Shown: positions 19,442-28,048, counted from the first letter of the stretch. The stretch: DNA of 64,000 nt from G963717155 sp963717155 (GCA_963717155.1 OY970326.1:3844001-3908000); one strand, 5' to 3'. Notes: generated by a model not told the origin, from the letters alone. Numbers and translations are program-made.

Positions 19442-19449
19442 ACGTTCGA
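19434..19449. promoter_or_regulatory. LexA/SOS-box-like palindrome over a start codon
   Basis: On the minus strand TCGAACGTATGTTCGT matches the actinobacterial/Gram-positive LexA box TCGAACnnnnGTTCGA at every fixed position but the last. The ATG of the DUF222/HNH gene lies inside the box. Bound LexA would block initiation or the transcription start of a leaderless message. SOS boxes near 13E12-type genes are known in mycobacteria; binding here is inferred from sequence alone. Confidence 0.6.
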
Positions 19450-19523
19450 GACTACCACCCCACGACCCACCAACCTGTGCCGACACCGTGCCGACATACG
19501 GGCGCCCAACGGGCGAAGCGCCC

Positions 19524-20213
19524 TTAGAAGCGCAGCGACGAGCCGTGGCGCCTGAGCCAGGTTCGCTGCTCGCGCCAGCCGGGTAGCAGCCGCTCGACCA
19601 GCGCCCAGAACTGCGGCTGGTGGTTGGGCTCGACGAGGTGGCAGACCTCGTGGACCGCGACGTACCGCAGGACCTCCGGGGGAGCGAGCACGAGCCGCCA
19701 CGAGAACGAGAGCGTGCCCCGCGACGAGCAACTGCCCCAGCGTGTGCGCGGATCCCGGATGGCGAGCCCCGTGGGGTGCACGCCGAGCGCGGCCGCCGCG
19801 ACCGCGACGTCGGCCTCGAGCAACCTCCGCGCCTCGACCTTGCCGAGACGCTCGACGGCGCGCGCAACGGCGGCGGGGTCCGACGGGTCGGCGACGGAGA
19901 CCGCGAGCTCCCCGTCGCGGACACGGGCCCGGCCGCGACCCGCGCGCACGCGCAGCACGACGGTGCCACCGCGCCACGGGATCTCCGAGCCGTCGGCAAG
20001 CGGCGCGGGCGGTGCGGGCCGTTCGGCGAGTCGCGCGAGCAACCAGGCCCCGTGCCGGAGGACGATCCGCTCGGCCTCGCCGGCCGAGGAGCGCGACGGA
20101 AGCACGACCTCGACCCCGTCCCACGGGTGCACGACGAGCCGTGCGCGGCGAGCACGCGAGCTTCGACGCACGGCGAACGACACGATCTGACCGGAGAGCT
20201 CGACGGCGGGCAC
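19524..20213 (-). CDS. YgjP-like zinc metallopeptidase (DUF45)
   Basis: A 229-aa protein of the M48-related YgjP/DUF45 family. The zinc motif is YVAVHEVCHLVEPNHQPQFW: HEVCH at 188-192 and a third ligand His at 198. Upstream is TRWGSCSSRGTLSFSWRLVL, a family hallmark. Soluble and likely cytoplasmic; the biological substrate is not established, although related genes sit next to type I restriction loci in some genomes. Here it lies just downstream of a lytic transglycosylase on the same strand, with an 11-bp gap. Confidence 0.87.
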   Translation of the reverse strand: MPAVELSGQIVSFAVRRSSRARRARLVVHPWDGVEVVLPSRSSAGEAERIVLRHGAWLLARLAERPAPPAPLADGSEIPWRGGTVVLRVRAGRGRARVRDGELAVSVADPSDPAAVARAVERLGKVEARRLLEADVAVAAAALGVHPTGLAIRDPRTRWGSCSSRGTLSFSWRLVLAPPEVLRYVAVHEVCHLVEPNHQPQFWALVERLLPGWREQRTWLRRHGSSLRF

Positions 20214-20224
20214 GTCCCGCCAGG

Positions 20225-21223
20225 CTACCCCGTGGTGCGGCCGGTGGACTCGCCGTAGTCGGCCGGGAACGCGGCCGCGATCGAGAGCACCTGGTTGACG
20301 TAGCTCGCAAGCGGGTTGTACGCCCAGATCGCGCGACGCACGTCACGCTGGATCCCGGCCGCGCGGAGGTAGCGCGCCGCGCTGTAGATCGCATCGGCGG
20401 GGTTCATGGGATCGGCGACGCCGTCGCCGGACGCGTCGACACCCCAACGCCGCCACGTGCTCGGCAGGAACTGCATCCACCCGACCGCACCGGCAGACGA
20501 CGTGTGCGTGTTGCTGCCGAAGTTCGTCTCGACCCGGTTGATGGCGGCGAGGATGCGCCAGTCGACGCCATAGTGGTAGCCCGCCGCGCGGTACAGGGCG
20601 ACGAGCGATGGGAGCGCGCCGGGCCTGGGACGGGGCGGCCCCGCGAGGTCGGCCTTCGTCCCCGGCACGGGGGTGAGCAGGAGGCGGGCGGGACGGGACG
20701 CGACGGGAAGGGCCTGGAAGCCGCGGAGCACCCTGCGCGTCATCCAGAGCGTGGTCTCCTGCACGCGCGCGTCGCGGCCGGAGGCGGCGAACACGAGCAT
20801 CGGAGCACCGGCGGGACGTGCCCGCAGCAGCAGCCGCAGGAGTCCCGGATCGACGCGCCGGCGAGAGACCGCGGCGCGTGCTGCCGGAGCCAGCGCGAGG
20901 TTCGAGCTACCCAGGACCTGGCGGCCGAGGCGGGCGCGGCTCCCCCCGCCGGGGCGCGAGCGGACGAGCATCAGCGGCGGCAGCGACCACGGCGAGGCGA
21001 CCGGGAGCGCCACGGGCTTCGCGACCACACGTGGCGCGGTGCGACCGCCACCCGCACGCACGAGCGGCACGATGCGGCCCCCACCCGCCGAGACGACCGC
21101 GGTCGGCGATGCCGGTGCCGGCCCGGTCGGCGTGCTCGCGTGACCGCCGCCGCAGGCGCTGCACGCGACCGCCGTCGCAGAGCTCGCGAGCGCGAGCCAG
21201 AGCACGCGGGAGATGCGTCGCAC
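20225..21223 (-). CDS. exported lytic transglycosylase (SLT-like)
   Basis: A 332-aa peptidoglycan-cleaving enzyme acting outside the membrane. The N-terminus VRRISRVLWLALASSATAVA is a Sec-type signal followed by CSAC, possibly a lipobox although it is not a perfect match. Residues 100-190 are low-complexity. The catalytic domain near 195-310 shows INRVETNFGSN (catalytic Glu), SAGAVGWMQFLPSTWRRWGV and DPMNPADAIYSAARYLRAAG. The GTG at 21223 is chosen because AGGGG lies 5 bp upstream; the longer in-frame start would hide the signal peptide. Confidence 0.85.
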   Translation of the reverse strand: MRRISRVLWLALASSATAVACSACGGGHASTPTGPAPASPTAVVSAGGGRIVPLVRAGGGRTAPRVVAKPVALPVASPWSLPPLMLVRSRPGGGSRARLGRQVLGSSNLALAPAARAAVSRRRVDPGLLRLLLRARPAGAPMLVFAASGRDARVQETTLWMTRRVLRGFQALPVASRPARLLLTPVPGTKADLAGPPRPRPGALPSLVALYRAAGYHYGVDWRILAAINRVETNFGSNTHTSSAGAVGWMQFLPSTWRRWGVDASGDGVADPMNPADAIYSAARYLRAAGIQRDVRRAIWAYNPLASYVNQVLSIAAAFPADYGESTGRTTG

Positions 21224-21424
21224 GCAACCCCTATCGGCGCGAGTGCCTCTGCACTCGACTACAAGCGTTCCGCGAGGTCGATTCGACGCTCGTCGCGTCC
21301 GTTCATCCTGCTCGGGTGACGACCGCGCGCGCCTCGGCCGAGACACTCCGCGCTCGGCGCGGCACCGCTGCGGCTTCCATCACTTCGGCCGAGGAGGCAG
21401 GAAACTGAGAGGGCGATCTCGGCA

Positions 21425-22705
21425 ATGACGTGGAGAACGTCGTTCCGCATCAAGCAGTACGTGCGAGGAAGCCTGTGGGTGCTGCCGATGGTGGGAGGCC
21501 TCATCGGCGTGCTGCTCGGCGCGCTGGATCTGCGTCTCGAGGAGAGCGTGCACGTACCCGTGGCCTGGCAGTACTCGCCCTCGACCGCGAGCACCGTGCT
21601 CGCCGCCGTCGTCGGTGCAACGGCCGCTCTGACCGGGTTCGTCGTCACGGTCACCGTGCTCGTCGTGCAGATGGCGACGGGCACGTTCTCGGCTCGTTAC
21701 ATGCGGCTCTGGTACCGCGACGGGATGCTGAAGGCCGTGCTCGCGACCCTGCTGGGCACCCTGACGTTCTCGTTCGCGCTTCTTCGCCGCATCGAATCGA
21801 CCTCCGTGCCGGACATCGGCGTGACTGCCACGGGGTTCCTGGTCTTCACGAGCGTCCTGATGTTCATGCTGTTCCTCGACCGCGTCCTGCACCGGCTGCG
21901 GCCGGTCGCGGTGGCAGCGCTGGTCGCGCGGGCGGGCCGCGAGGCCTTCCGCCAGGCAGTTCAGGCGTCGTCGGAGTCTGACGGGCCTGATCTGCATGCG
22001 ACTCCCTACCGCGCGCCGGCGCCACCGACGCGAGTCGTACGCAGCCGGCGCGCCGGCACGATCCAGGCTTTCGACGCACCTGGCCTCGTCCGCTTCGCCC
22101 GCCAGAACAACTGTCTTCTCGTGCTGCCCCACGTGGTGGGCGACTTCGTACCCGAGGGTGCGGCATTGATCGAGATTCACGGAAGCTCCGACATCGCCGA
22201 CCGCAAGCTCCACGGCATGATCGCGCTCGGAGTCGAGCGTACGATCGAGCAGGATCCCGCCTTCGCGATCAGGATCATGGTCGACGTCGCGATCCGCGCG
22301 CTCTCTGCCGCGATCAACGATCCCACGACCGCTGTCCAGGTGCTCGACCACCTGGGAGACACGCTGCGTCTGATCGGAACGACCGACCTCGACAGCCTCC
22401 CCGAGCGGGCAGGTCCGCCAGAGGCCGGGCATGTCGTCATCCACACCCGCCAGTGGGCTGATTTCCTCGCCCTCGGCGTGACGGAGATCCGCGAGTACGG
22501 CGCGGGCGCGATTCAGGTCAACCGACGACTGCGCGCAACGCTCGAGGAGCTCCACGACGAGGTCATTCCCTCCCACCGGGGCGCCGTGGCCGACGAGCTC
22601 GCTCGCCTGGACGCAAGCGTCGCTCGCAGGTTCGTCGACTCCCCCGACTTCGACCGGGCGCGCACCGCGGATCGCCAGGGCATCGGCGGCCCGGGCGAGC
22701 GGTAG
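21425..22705 (+). CDS. DUF2254 predicted membrane protein
   Basis: A 426-aa protein with about four N-terminal transmembrane segments (residues 15-150) and a soluble C-terminal part. Family patterns: TASTVLAAVVGATAALTGFV, VLVVQMATGTFSARYMRLWY, then AIRALSAAINDPTTAVQVLD. The function of the family is unknown; its architecture suggests a channel-like or sensor protein. It stands alone, divergent from the lytic transglycosylase and upstream of tRNA-Asp. Confidence 0.88.
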   Translation: MTWRTSFRIKQYVRGSLWVLPMVGGLIGVLLGALDLRLEESVHVPVAWQYSPSTASTVLAAVVGATAALTGFVVTVTVLVVQMATGTFSARYMRLWYRDGMLKAVLATLLGTLTFSFALLRRIESTSVPDIGVTATGFLVFTSVLMFMLFLDRVLHRLRPVAVAALVARAGREAFRQAVQASSESDGPDLHATPYRAPAPPTRVVRSRRAGTIQAFDAPGLVRFARQNNCLLVLPHVVGDFVPEGAALIEIHGSSDIADRKLHGMIALGVERTIEQDPAFAIRIMVDVAIRALSAAINDPTTAVQVLDHLGDTLRLIGTTDLDSLPERAGPPEAGHVVIHTRQWADFLALGVTEIREYGAGAIQVNRRLRATLEELHDEVIPSHRGAVADELARLDASVARRFVDSPDFDRARTADRQGIGGPGER

Positions 22706-22780
22706 GCGTGCGGGGCACCTCGCCGCCCGCTCGAGCGAACAGGCTACGATTCGGTCGGTGCGCGGTAACGCGCGCGGACT

Positions 22781-22854
22781 GGGGGCGTAGTTCAGTCGGT
22801 TAGAACGCCGGCCTGTCACGCCGGAGGTCGCGGGTTCGAGTCCCGTCGCTCCCG
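22781..22854 (+). tRNA. tRNA-Asp (anticodon GTC)
   Basis: A 74-nt cloverleaf. The acceptor stem GGGGGCG pairs with CGCTCCC (one G-U), the D arm is GTTCAGTCGGTTAGAAC, the anticodon stem CCGGC/GCCGG holds loop CTGTCAC with anticodon GTC, and the T arm GCGGG-TTCGAGT-CCCGT is normal. CCA is not encoded. An intrinsic terminator follows 14 bp later. Confidence 0.97.
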
Positions 22855-22867
22855 TCCGATGGATACA

Positions 22868-22908
22868 GGGCTCGCGTGTGCTTCGGCTCACGCGGGCCCG
22901 TCCTTTTC
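22868..22908 (+). terminator. intrinsic terminator after tRNA-Asp
   Basis: An 11-bp stem (GGGCTCGCGTG with CACGCGGGCCC, one G-T pair) is capped by a mismatch, two more pairs and a TTCG tetraloop, then followed by TCCTTTTCC. The stem spans 22868-22899 and the pyrimidine tract ends near 22908. Confidence 0.8.
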
Positions 22909-22998
22909 CGGCATCGTCGTCGCGTTCGCCACCGATGAGTTCCCGCAGTCGGCGGGGTCCATAGCGGGCATGTCGACCATCCCGGAAAGGAACCGCGC

Positions 22999-23541
22999 GT
23001 GGCCACGCTTGTCCTGAAGATGTCCATCTCGCTCGACGGGTACATCGCACCGGCCGACGGGAGCTCCGGCTGGGAGGCGGCCGGACGCTCTCCCGACGGC
23101 GCCGAGTGGGTCCTCGACACCGTGAGCAACGCCGACGTGCACCTCGTGGGCGCCGCGACCTACGCGAGCTGGGCCGGCTTCTGGCCCGATGCATCGGGGC
23201 CGTTCGCAGCGCCGATGAACGAGATCCCCAAGGTGCTGTTCTCGAACTCGCTCACGTCTGCCGACTGGGGCGAGACGACGATCGCGACCGGAGACCTGGC
23301 CGATGCCATCGCGCGTCTCAAGGAGGAGCGCTCAGGCCGATACCTGCTCGCGCAGGGCGGCGTCCGGTTCGCTCGATCGCTCGTCAGGACCGGGCTGATC
23401 GACGAGTACCGCCTCGTCGTCCTCCCGGTCGTCTTCGGTGGCGGGGAGCCGCTGTTTACCGAACCCCTCGCCATCAAGCCGGTGAGCACCACCGCCTTCA
23501 GCCGCGGGGCCGTCGCCCACGTCTTCACTGCGCACGCGTGA
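22999..23541 (+). CDS. dihydrofolate-reductase-fold protein (RibD C-terminal family)
   Basis: A 180-aa protein of the RibD_C/YyaP type: VLKMSISLDGYIAPADGSSG, TYASWAGFWPD, LLAQGGVRFARSLVRTGLID, PVVFGGGEPLF. These small NADPH-fold reductases are distinct from true DHFR, and their substrates are mostly unknown. GTG start with AAAGGAA 9 bp upstream. The gene is isolated between tRNA-Asp and the zinc-export pair. Confidence 0.85.
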   Translation: MATLVLKMSISLDGYIAPADGSSGWEAAGRSPDGAEWVLDTVSNADVHLVGAATYASWAGFWPDASGPFAAPMNEIPKVLFSNSLTSADWGETTIATGDLADAIARLKEERSGRYLLAQGGVRFARSLVRTGLIDEYRLVVLPVVFGGGEPLFTEPLAIKPVSTTAFSRGAVAHVFTAHA

Positions 23542-23657
23542 TCGAGCCCGACATCGACCCGCATGTGGAGGCGCTCGAGATCGACGTTGCGTATGCGCCG
23601 GCCGACGAGCTCGCCCTGGCGGAGCCTCGCCGGTCGCTGTCTTCCGGTCGAGCGTGA
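23538..23657 (+). CDS. possible 39-aa ORF coupled to the reductase gene
   Basis: A GTG at 23538 overlaps the reductase stop as GTGA and opens a 39-codon frame (VIEPDIDPHVEALEIDVAYA at the start, SLSSGRA at the end). The composition is protein-like, acidic and free of the Ser/Arg bias of shadow frames, but there is no homology handle. It could equally be a decayed remnant. It ends 43 bp before the ArsR promoter region. Confidence 0.25.
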   Translation: MIEPDIDPHVEALEIDVAYAPADELALAEPRRSLSSGRA

Positions 23658-23699
23658 TCCGCAGGGGATCCCCTTTCCGGGCCGCAGTCGCGCATCGAC

Positions 23700-23719
23700 T
23701 ACTATTGAATAGATGTTCA
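23700..23719. promoter_or_regulatory. -10 element and ArsR/SmtB-type operator
   Basis: TACTAT (23700-23705) is a good -10 hexamer. Immediately after it lies TGAATAGATGTTCA (23706-23719), which is TGAA-N6-TTCA, the core operator half-site arrangement of zinc-sensing SmtB/CzrA repressors. The predicted start of transcription falls inside it, so the downstream ArsR protein would repress its own operon. No clear -35 is seen. Confidence 0.65.
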
Positions 23720-23759
23720 TGGATGCGAACTTTCAGTGAGTCATGGCGCGCAGGGGCGG

Positions 23760-24128
23760 GTGACGTTCTCCCAGCTGGACGCGCCGACGGCGGAGGCAGT
23801 GGCCGAAGCGATGCAGGCCCTGGCCACGCCGAGCCGAGTGCGGCTCCTGGCCCGCCTGTGCGACGGGCCGTGCTCGGTGGGCGAGCTCGCGGCAAGCGTC
23901 GGGCTCGAGCAGTCGCTCGCGTCCCATCAGCTGCGGCTTCTGCGGCATCTCGGCCTGGTGCGGCGGGTGCGCGACGGACGGCGGTCCGTGTACGAACTAC
24001 ACGACGATCATGTCGCGGTTCTCCTCGCCCAGGCGGTGCATCACGTCGACCACACCCGCCTCGCCGACGCCGTCGCCGTCGCCGAGGAGATCGCCGAATC
24101 GAGCTCGGACGATGAGGCGCGTGCCTGA
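23760..24128 (+). CDS. ArsR/SmtB-family transcriptional repressor
   Basis: A 122-aa winged-helix regulator. Domain: ALATPSRVRLLARLCDGPCS, then the recognition helix region GLEQSLASHQLRLLRHLGLV and the wing VRDGRRSVYELHDDHV. The C-terminal helix has HHVDHTRLADAVAVAEE, giving His/Asp/Glu ligands like the alpha-5 zinc site of SmtB/CzrA. The GTG at 23760 has AGGGG upstream; GTG at 23736 is the alternative. It overlaps the exporter gene by 17 bp. Zinc (or Co/Ni) responsiveness is inferred from the operator and the partner. Confidence 0.87.
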   Translation: MTFSQLDAPTAEAVAEAMQALATPSRVRLLARLCDGPCSVGELAASVGLEQSLASHQLRLLRHLGLVRRVRDGRRSVYELHDDHVAVLLAQAVHHVDHTRLADAVAVAEEIAESSSDDEARA

Positions 24129-24843
24129 GACCATCCTGACCGAGGCGCTCCCCCACGATCACGAGCACCACGACCACGACCACCACGACGACGACGGAAG
24201 CCACCACGGTGGTCACGGCCATTCCCACGGGCTCGTAGATCGTTCGATAGTCCGCTCCCGCGAAGGCATTCGGGCCGTCGCGATCAGCCTTGGCGTGCTC
24301 GGGGTCGCCGCCGCGATCCAGACCGTGATCTTCATCGCGTCCGGGTCGGTGGCGCTGCTCGCGGATCTGATCCACAACTTCGGTGACGCCCTGACCGCGA
24401 TCCCCCTCGGCATTGCGTTCTTCCTGCGAAGCGCACGCGGTGAGCGGTTCGCCGGCCTCGCGGTCGTCGCTGCGATCTTCATCAGCGCCTGTGTCGCGTT
24501 CTACGAGTCGATCCAACGGCTGATCCATCCGGAGCACCTCACACACCTCTGGGTGCTCGCGGTGGCGGGCATGGTCGGGTTCGTCGGCAACGAGATCGCC
24601 GCGCGCGTCCGGTCCCGCGCGGGGCGCCGTCTCGACAGTCCGGCTCTCATCGCTGATGGAAACCATGCCCGTGCCGACGGATACGTCTCGTTGAGCGTGA
24701 TCGCCAGTGCTGCGGTGGTTGCCCTCGGTGTGCCGATCGCCGATCCCCTGATCGGTCTCACGATCACCGTCGTGATCCTCAAGATCACGTGGGACTCGTG
24801 GCGGACGGTGCACGCTGCGAGCCTCGAAGAGCACGACCACTGA
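24112..24843 (+). CDS. cation diffusion facilitator (zinc exporter type)
   Basis: A 243-aa CDF antiporter exporting Zn2+ or a similar cation. The His/Asp-rich N-terminus (HDHEHHDHDHHDDD, then HHGGHGHSHG) should bind metal. Six membrane segments follow. The transport site shows HNFGD in TM2 and HARAD in TM5, the HxxxD/HxxxD pattern of zinc CDFs. The usual C-terminal cytoplasmic domain is truncated: the protein ends soon after TM6 with EEHDH. The start ATG lies inside the ArsR gene, so the two are coupled. Confidence 0.9.
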   Translation: MRRVPETILTEALPHDHEHHDHDHHDDDGSHHGGHGHSHGLVDRSIVRSREGIRAVAISLGVLGVAAAIQTVIFIASGSVALLADLIHNFGDALTAIPLGIAFFLRSARGERFAGLAVVAAIFISACVAFYESIQRLIHPEHLTHLWVLAVAGMVGFVGNEIAARVRSRAGRRLDSPALIADGNHARADGYVSLSVIASAAVVALGVPIADPLIGLTITVVILKITWDSWRTVHAASLEEHDH

Positions 24844-25073
24844 GCTGTGCGTCCCCTGATGACGACTTGCAGACGCAGCCTGGCCGCCCCCTGCCGCACT
24901 ACTACTCGCCGTGGGACTGGTAGCGCTCGCAGCCTCGGAAGGTGACCTCGTCTACTTCCCGCTCCAGCGGGGCAGCGCTGGAAGACCGCAGCTGCTGATC
25001 ATGCGGCCTACCTGACTCGTGGGCGTCCTCGCCGCGAGCTCCGGACCCGACGCGGCGCTCGCTCCTCAGGCGC

Positions 25074-25928
25074 TCAAGGAACCTCCTCGCTCCAGGTCGC
25101 CTGTAGCTCCGCGAACTCCGTCTCGGTGATCGCTCCGCTGGCCAGCAGATTCTCGCCCGCGTGCAGCTGCGCCGCGGCCTCGGCGTTCTCGGCGCGCTTC
25201 CCATCCGGTCGCGAGGCGTCGCTGACGGCCACGATCTCTCCCGAGGCCGCCTCCGATCCGGACGAGGCCTCGGTGGCGGCATGGCCGGCGGCCGCAGCCC
25301 GGACGATCGCGACGAGCCGATACAGGCCCGGCGGCAATGACGGACCCGAGCCGGCGTGGGAGATGCTCTGGCCGGCGCGCACCGCACCGTGCAGCCGGGT
25401 GACGGGGATCTCGCCGGTGCCGTCGAGTCGCCTGGCAGCGATCTCGGCGGTGTAGTCGAGGATGGGCACCGACGCCGGGGCCGGGGGCGCGACCAGCTCG
25501 ATGCCCACGAAGGTCGGCTCGTCCGATCTCACGACACCCCGACGCGATCGGGGTCCCGCGCCTGCCAGGCGAGACACGCGAAGCAATCCCGAGCCACCGG
25601 ACGCAGGCTCGGCCGGCACGGCCTGCGCGGCGGCAGAGGGAGCGGAGGCCGGCACCTTCGCTGAGGCCGTTCCCGTCGCGCGCTGTGCTGCGAGGCGACG
25701 TGCCTGTCCGATCCAGTCGCTTTCGGCGATGCGCCCGGCAGAGGTTCCGCCGATCCCGGACAGCAGGCCTGAGAGTGCAGCCGGGGTGCTGTCCGCGAGG
25801 CTCCCGTACGTCGAGATCCCCGCGCTCTCGAGTCTCCGAGCGATCGCCGGCCCGATACCCGAGATTCGCTCCAGATCGTCTCGCGTGTCCTCGGGGGCAC
25901 GCAGTGGTGTAGGGCGACCCGCCCGCAT
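25074..25928 (-). CDS. helix-hairpin-helix protein with C-terminal SHOCT-like segment
   Basis: A 284-aa protein of unknown role. Residues 13-60 carry a HhH module, DDLERISGIGPAIARRLESA then GISTYGSLAD, of the kind that binds DNA non-specifically. An Ala/Pro/Ser-rich linker precedes a beta-rich central region, and the C-terminus (about 252-281) reads NLLASGAITETEFAELQATW, a SHOCT-like short helical oligomerisation motif. The ATG at 25928 has GGGAGA 7 bp upstream; the longer start lacks this. The pairing is unusual and no function is claimed. Confidence 0.7.
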   Translation of the reverse strand: MRAGRPTPLRAPEDTRDDLERISGIGPAIARRLESAGISTYGSLADSTPAALSGLLSGIGGTSAGRIAESDWIGQARRLAAQRATGTASAKVPASAPSAAAQAVPAEPASGGSGLLRVSRLAGAGPRSRRGVVRSDEPTFVGIELVAPPAPASVPILDYTAEIAARRLDGTGEIPVTRLHGAVRAGQSISHAGSGPSLPPGLYRLVAIVRAAAAGHAATEASSGSEAASGEIVAVSDASRPDGKRAENAEAAAQLHAGENLLASGAITETEFAELQATWSEEVP

Positions 25929-26133
25929 TGAGAATCTCCCAGTGGTCGTACGTCGCACGACCAGACGCGCGTCCGTAACGGCCGACGACCGGTCGGCCTC
26001 GTCGATCACGCAGGCGCCGGTCGCGACGCATCAAGCGATGTCAATCGGAATCCTCGCGTGCCACTCGCATCGCTCTGAACAGGCGAGCGGTCGCCGGCGC
26101 CGGGTCGAACTAAGGCGCCGGCGACCGTCCGGC

Positions 26134-26562
26134 CTAGTTGACGAGGTAGTCGCCGATCACCACGAACCCGGCGATGTCCGTCGCCTGACCTTCGTACATG
26201 AACTTCGCCAGCAGGCGGTAGATCTGCGAGCCTGCCGAGGGATCCGGCAGGACGTTCCCGGCGAAATCGATCTTCCAGGGGTACGTCTTCGGGTTGGGCT
26301 CCGTGTTCGACGGGACGAGCGTGATCGTGGCGGTTGGCTTCAGGGCCTGGTCGATCGGTCCACCCTGCTCGTCTGCGTAGACCGTGACCGTCCCGACGCC
26401 GTCGAGCCAGTTGGGAAGCACGACCCTGCCCGCGACGGTGAATCCGAGATCGACGTCGAGAACGTCGGCCGCCCCGCCGCCGGGGTCAGTGATGCTGTCG
26501 ACGGTCAGAAAGGTGCCGCCGGGCGGCACGAACTGGATAGGGCCTGTCACAGGAATCGTCAT
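26134..26562 (-). CDS. hypothetical protein, beta-rich, 142 aa
   Basis: Starts MTIPVTGPIQFVPPGGTFLT with GAGGAG upstream and ends IAGFVVIGDYLVN. No signal peptide, cysteine or membrane segment. Alternating hydrophobic stretches, Gly/Pro turns and phrases such as VTVYADEQGG suggest a beta-sandwich. Its GC content is slightly lower than in the neighbours. No family recognised. Confidence 0.6.
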   Translation of the reverse strand: MTIPVTGPIQFVPPGGTFLTVDSITDPGGGAADVLDVDLGFTVAGRVVLPNWLDGVGTVTVYADEQGGPIDQALKPTATITLVPSNTEPNPKTYPWKIDFAGNVLPDPSAGSQIYRLLAKFMYEGQATDIAGFVVIGDYLVN

Positions 26563-26752
26563 GGCTCGTGCTCCTCGGATCGTCGCCCCGTCGCAGCAGG
26601 ATCACGGTTTCAATCCAACTCCCGAGTCCCACAACGCTATAGAGGCGCCTTGGAATGGTTGGCCGTCGCGTCGCCGCTAATGACGGCGCCCGTGGGCCGT
26701 TACGGACGGTAATCCGGCACACCACCACCGTTCAATGAGCCGAAAGGATCAT

Positions 26753-27439
26753 TCACGATCCATTCCCGGGGTCCGAGTTCAGTCCGCCGAACAGCGCAGG
26801 AACTTCCGCGCGACGACGCACTCCGAGTTTCCTGAGCACACCGTGCACATGGTGTTTGACGGTAGCCAGTTCGATGACGAGACGGGAGGCGATCTCCTTG
26901 TTGGACAGGCCGAGCGCCAGATACCGGGCTACCTCGCGCTCGCGAGGAGACAGGACCTCCGCGGGATCGATTGCCTGATCTCCGCGAGCGACCTGCGAGA
27001 AGATGACCGTCGCGACTGATGGAGGGCACAACGTCGCGCCGGACGCAGCGGCCTCGACGGCGCCGGCGAGATCGACGACCGACTGATCGGCGTCGATGAA
27101 GACGCGAACGCCGAAGCCGACGGCTCCGACGACGATGCCGGGATCGCCGTTGCGAACCAGTCCGACGATCCTGGGCGGCCGCGCGCTACCCGCCCGGGCG
27201 ACGGTGGCCAGCGTCGCGATGACGGCGGTACCGGCAAGGTCGACGACCGCGACATCAGGCTTGGTCTCAGCGAGGGCGCCGTCGACCTCGCCGTGAGAAC
27301 ACGACGCTGCAGAAGCAAGCGAGTGCGCGACAGCGTCGGCGAACAGCCGGAGATCGCTCACGACGAGCGTTCGCGTCGACGCATGGGCCCTGGTGCCAAC
27401 GGCTCCAACCGACGGCCCCGCTTGGAGCAGCCGGCTCAT
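26753..27439 (-). CDS. LuxR-family two-component-type response regulator
   Basis: About 228 aa. The N-terminal 120 residues look like a receiver domain with the phosphoacceptor Asp in DVAVVDLAG, but the acidic pair at the start is reduced to a single Asp (VVSDLRLF), so phosphorylation is uncertain. The C-terminal LuxR HTH is clear: LSPREREVARYLALGLSNKE, then IASRLVIELATVKHHVHGVL. ATG at 27439 is preferred to an in-frame start 54 bp upstream. No kinase is adjacent, so it may be an orphan. Confidence 0.82.
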   Translation of the reverse strand: MSRLLQAGPSVGAVGTRAHASTRTLVVSDLRLFADAVAHSLASAASCSHGEVDGALAETKPDVAVVDLAGTAVIATLATVARAGSARPPRIVGLVRNGDPGIVVGAVGFGVRVFIDADQSVVDLAGAVEAAASGATLCPPSVATVIFSQVARGDQAIDPAEVLSPREREVARYLALGLSNKEIASRLVIELATVKHHVHGVLRKLGVRRRAEVPALFGGLNSDPGNGS

Positions 27440-27703
27440 GGCCGCCGCGTCGGGGTCGCATCGGATCCGGGGGGCAGTCCGCCGAACGCCCACCGGCCGA
27501 GGGCATCGGCCGGGCCGACTGCTCGACGCGCAGCCCTCTCGCCTCGATGTCGGTCCCGTCGAAGCGGCACCAGATCGAACCCTTCGTCGACGCCGCTAGA
27601 GACGCGCTAGCCGCGCAGATGCAGAGTTGGTTGTAGCAGGTTTGCGAAACGGGCGGCGATAGTGTGTGAAATCACTTTCGAGCCCCGCACGGAGCTCGAG
27701 CCT

Positions 27704-28048
27704 TCAGACGAGCCCGGAGCTCGTATGATCGGTATCTGCCAGCCGGATGACGAATCCCGCCTCGCCCGCGGTGTCGAAGTCACGCGGGTCGTGATCCACC
27801 GCTCTCTCTTCGCCATCGGGCACGAGTTCGACACCGAGAATGTCGCACGCCGCCGAGTAGTCATAGGCGGGGACGGCTGCGCGGATCGCTCGCCACGTGG
27901 ACCACGACGCGCCTGCCTCTTCGGACGACTCGGCGAGCACGTCCACCGTGCCCGAGACGATCTCCCCCGCGAGCGAGTGAGCTGTGTATGCGATTCGGTA
28001 CCACTCCACTGGGCCTACTTTCTTCGCGTTGAGGGTGTTCGCCCACAT
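27704..28048 (-). CDS. hypothetical protein, 114 aa
   Basis: Starts MWANTLNAKKVGPVEWYRIA at 28048 (GTG at 28069 is an alternative) and is acidic, with no membrane segment. Amino-acid use is balanced, unlike the opposite-strand frame over the same bases. The surrounding stretches 27440-27703 and 28049-28210 hold no other convincing gene or RNA, and GC there is lower than the average for the window. No family recognised. Confidence 0.45.
   Translation of the reverse strand: MWANTLNAKKVGPVEWYRIAYTAHSLAGEIVSGTVDVLAESSEEAGASWSTWRAIRAAVPAYDYSAACDILGVELVPDGEERAVDHDPRDFDTAGEAGFVIRLADTDHTSSGLV

Noticed and set aside
24145..24240. CRISPR-like or tandem repeat suggested by CACGACCAC repeats
   Set aside because: This is the coding repeat of the His/Asp-rich N-terminus of the CDF transporter, not a repeat array.
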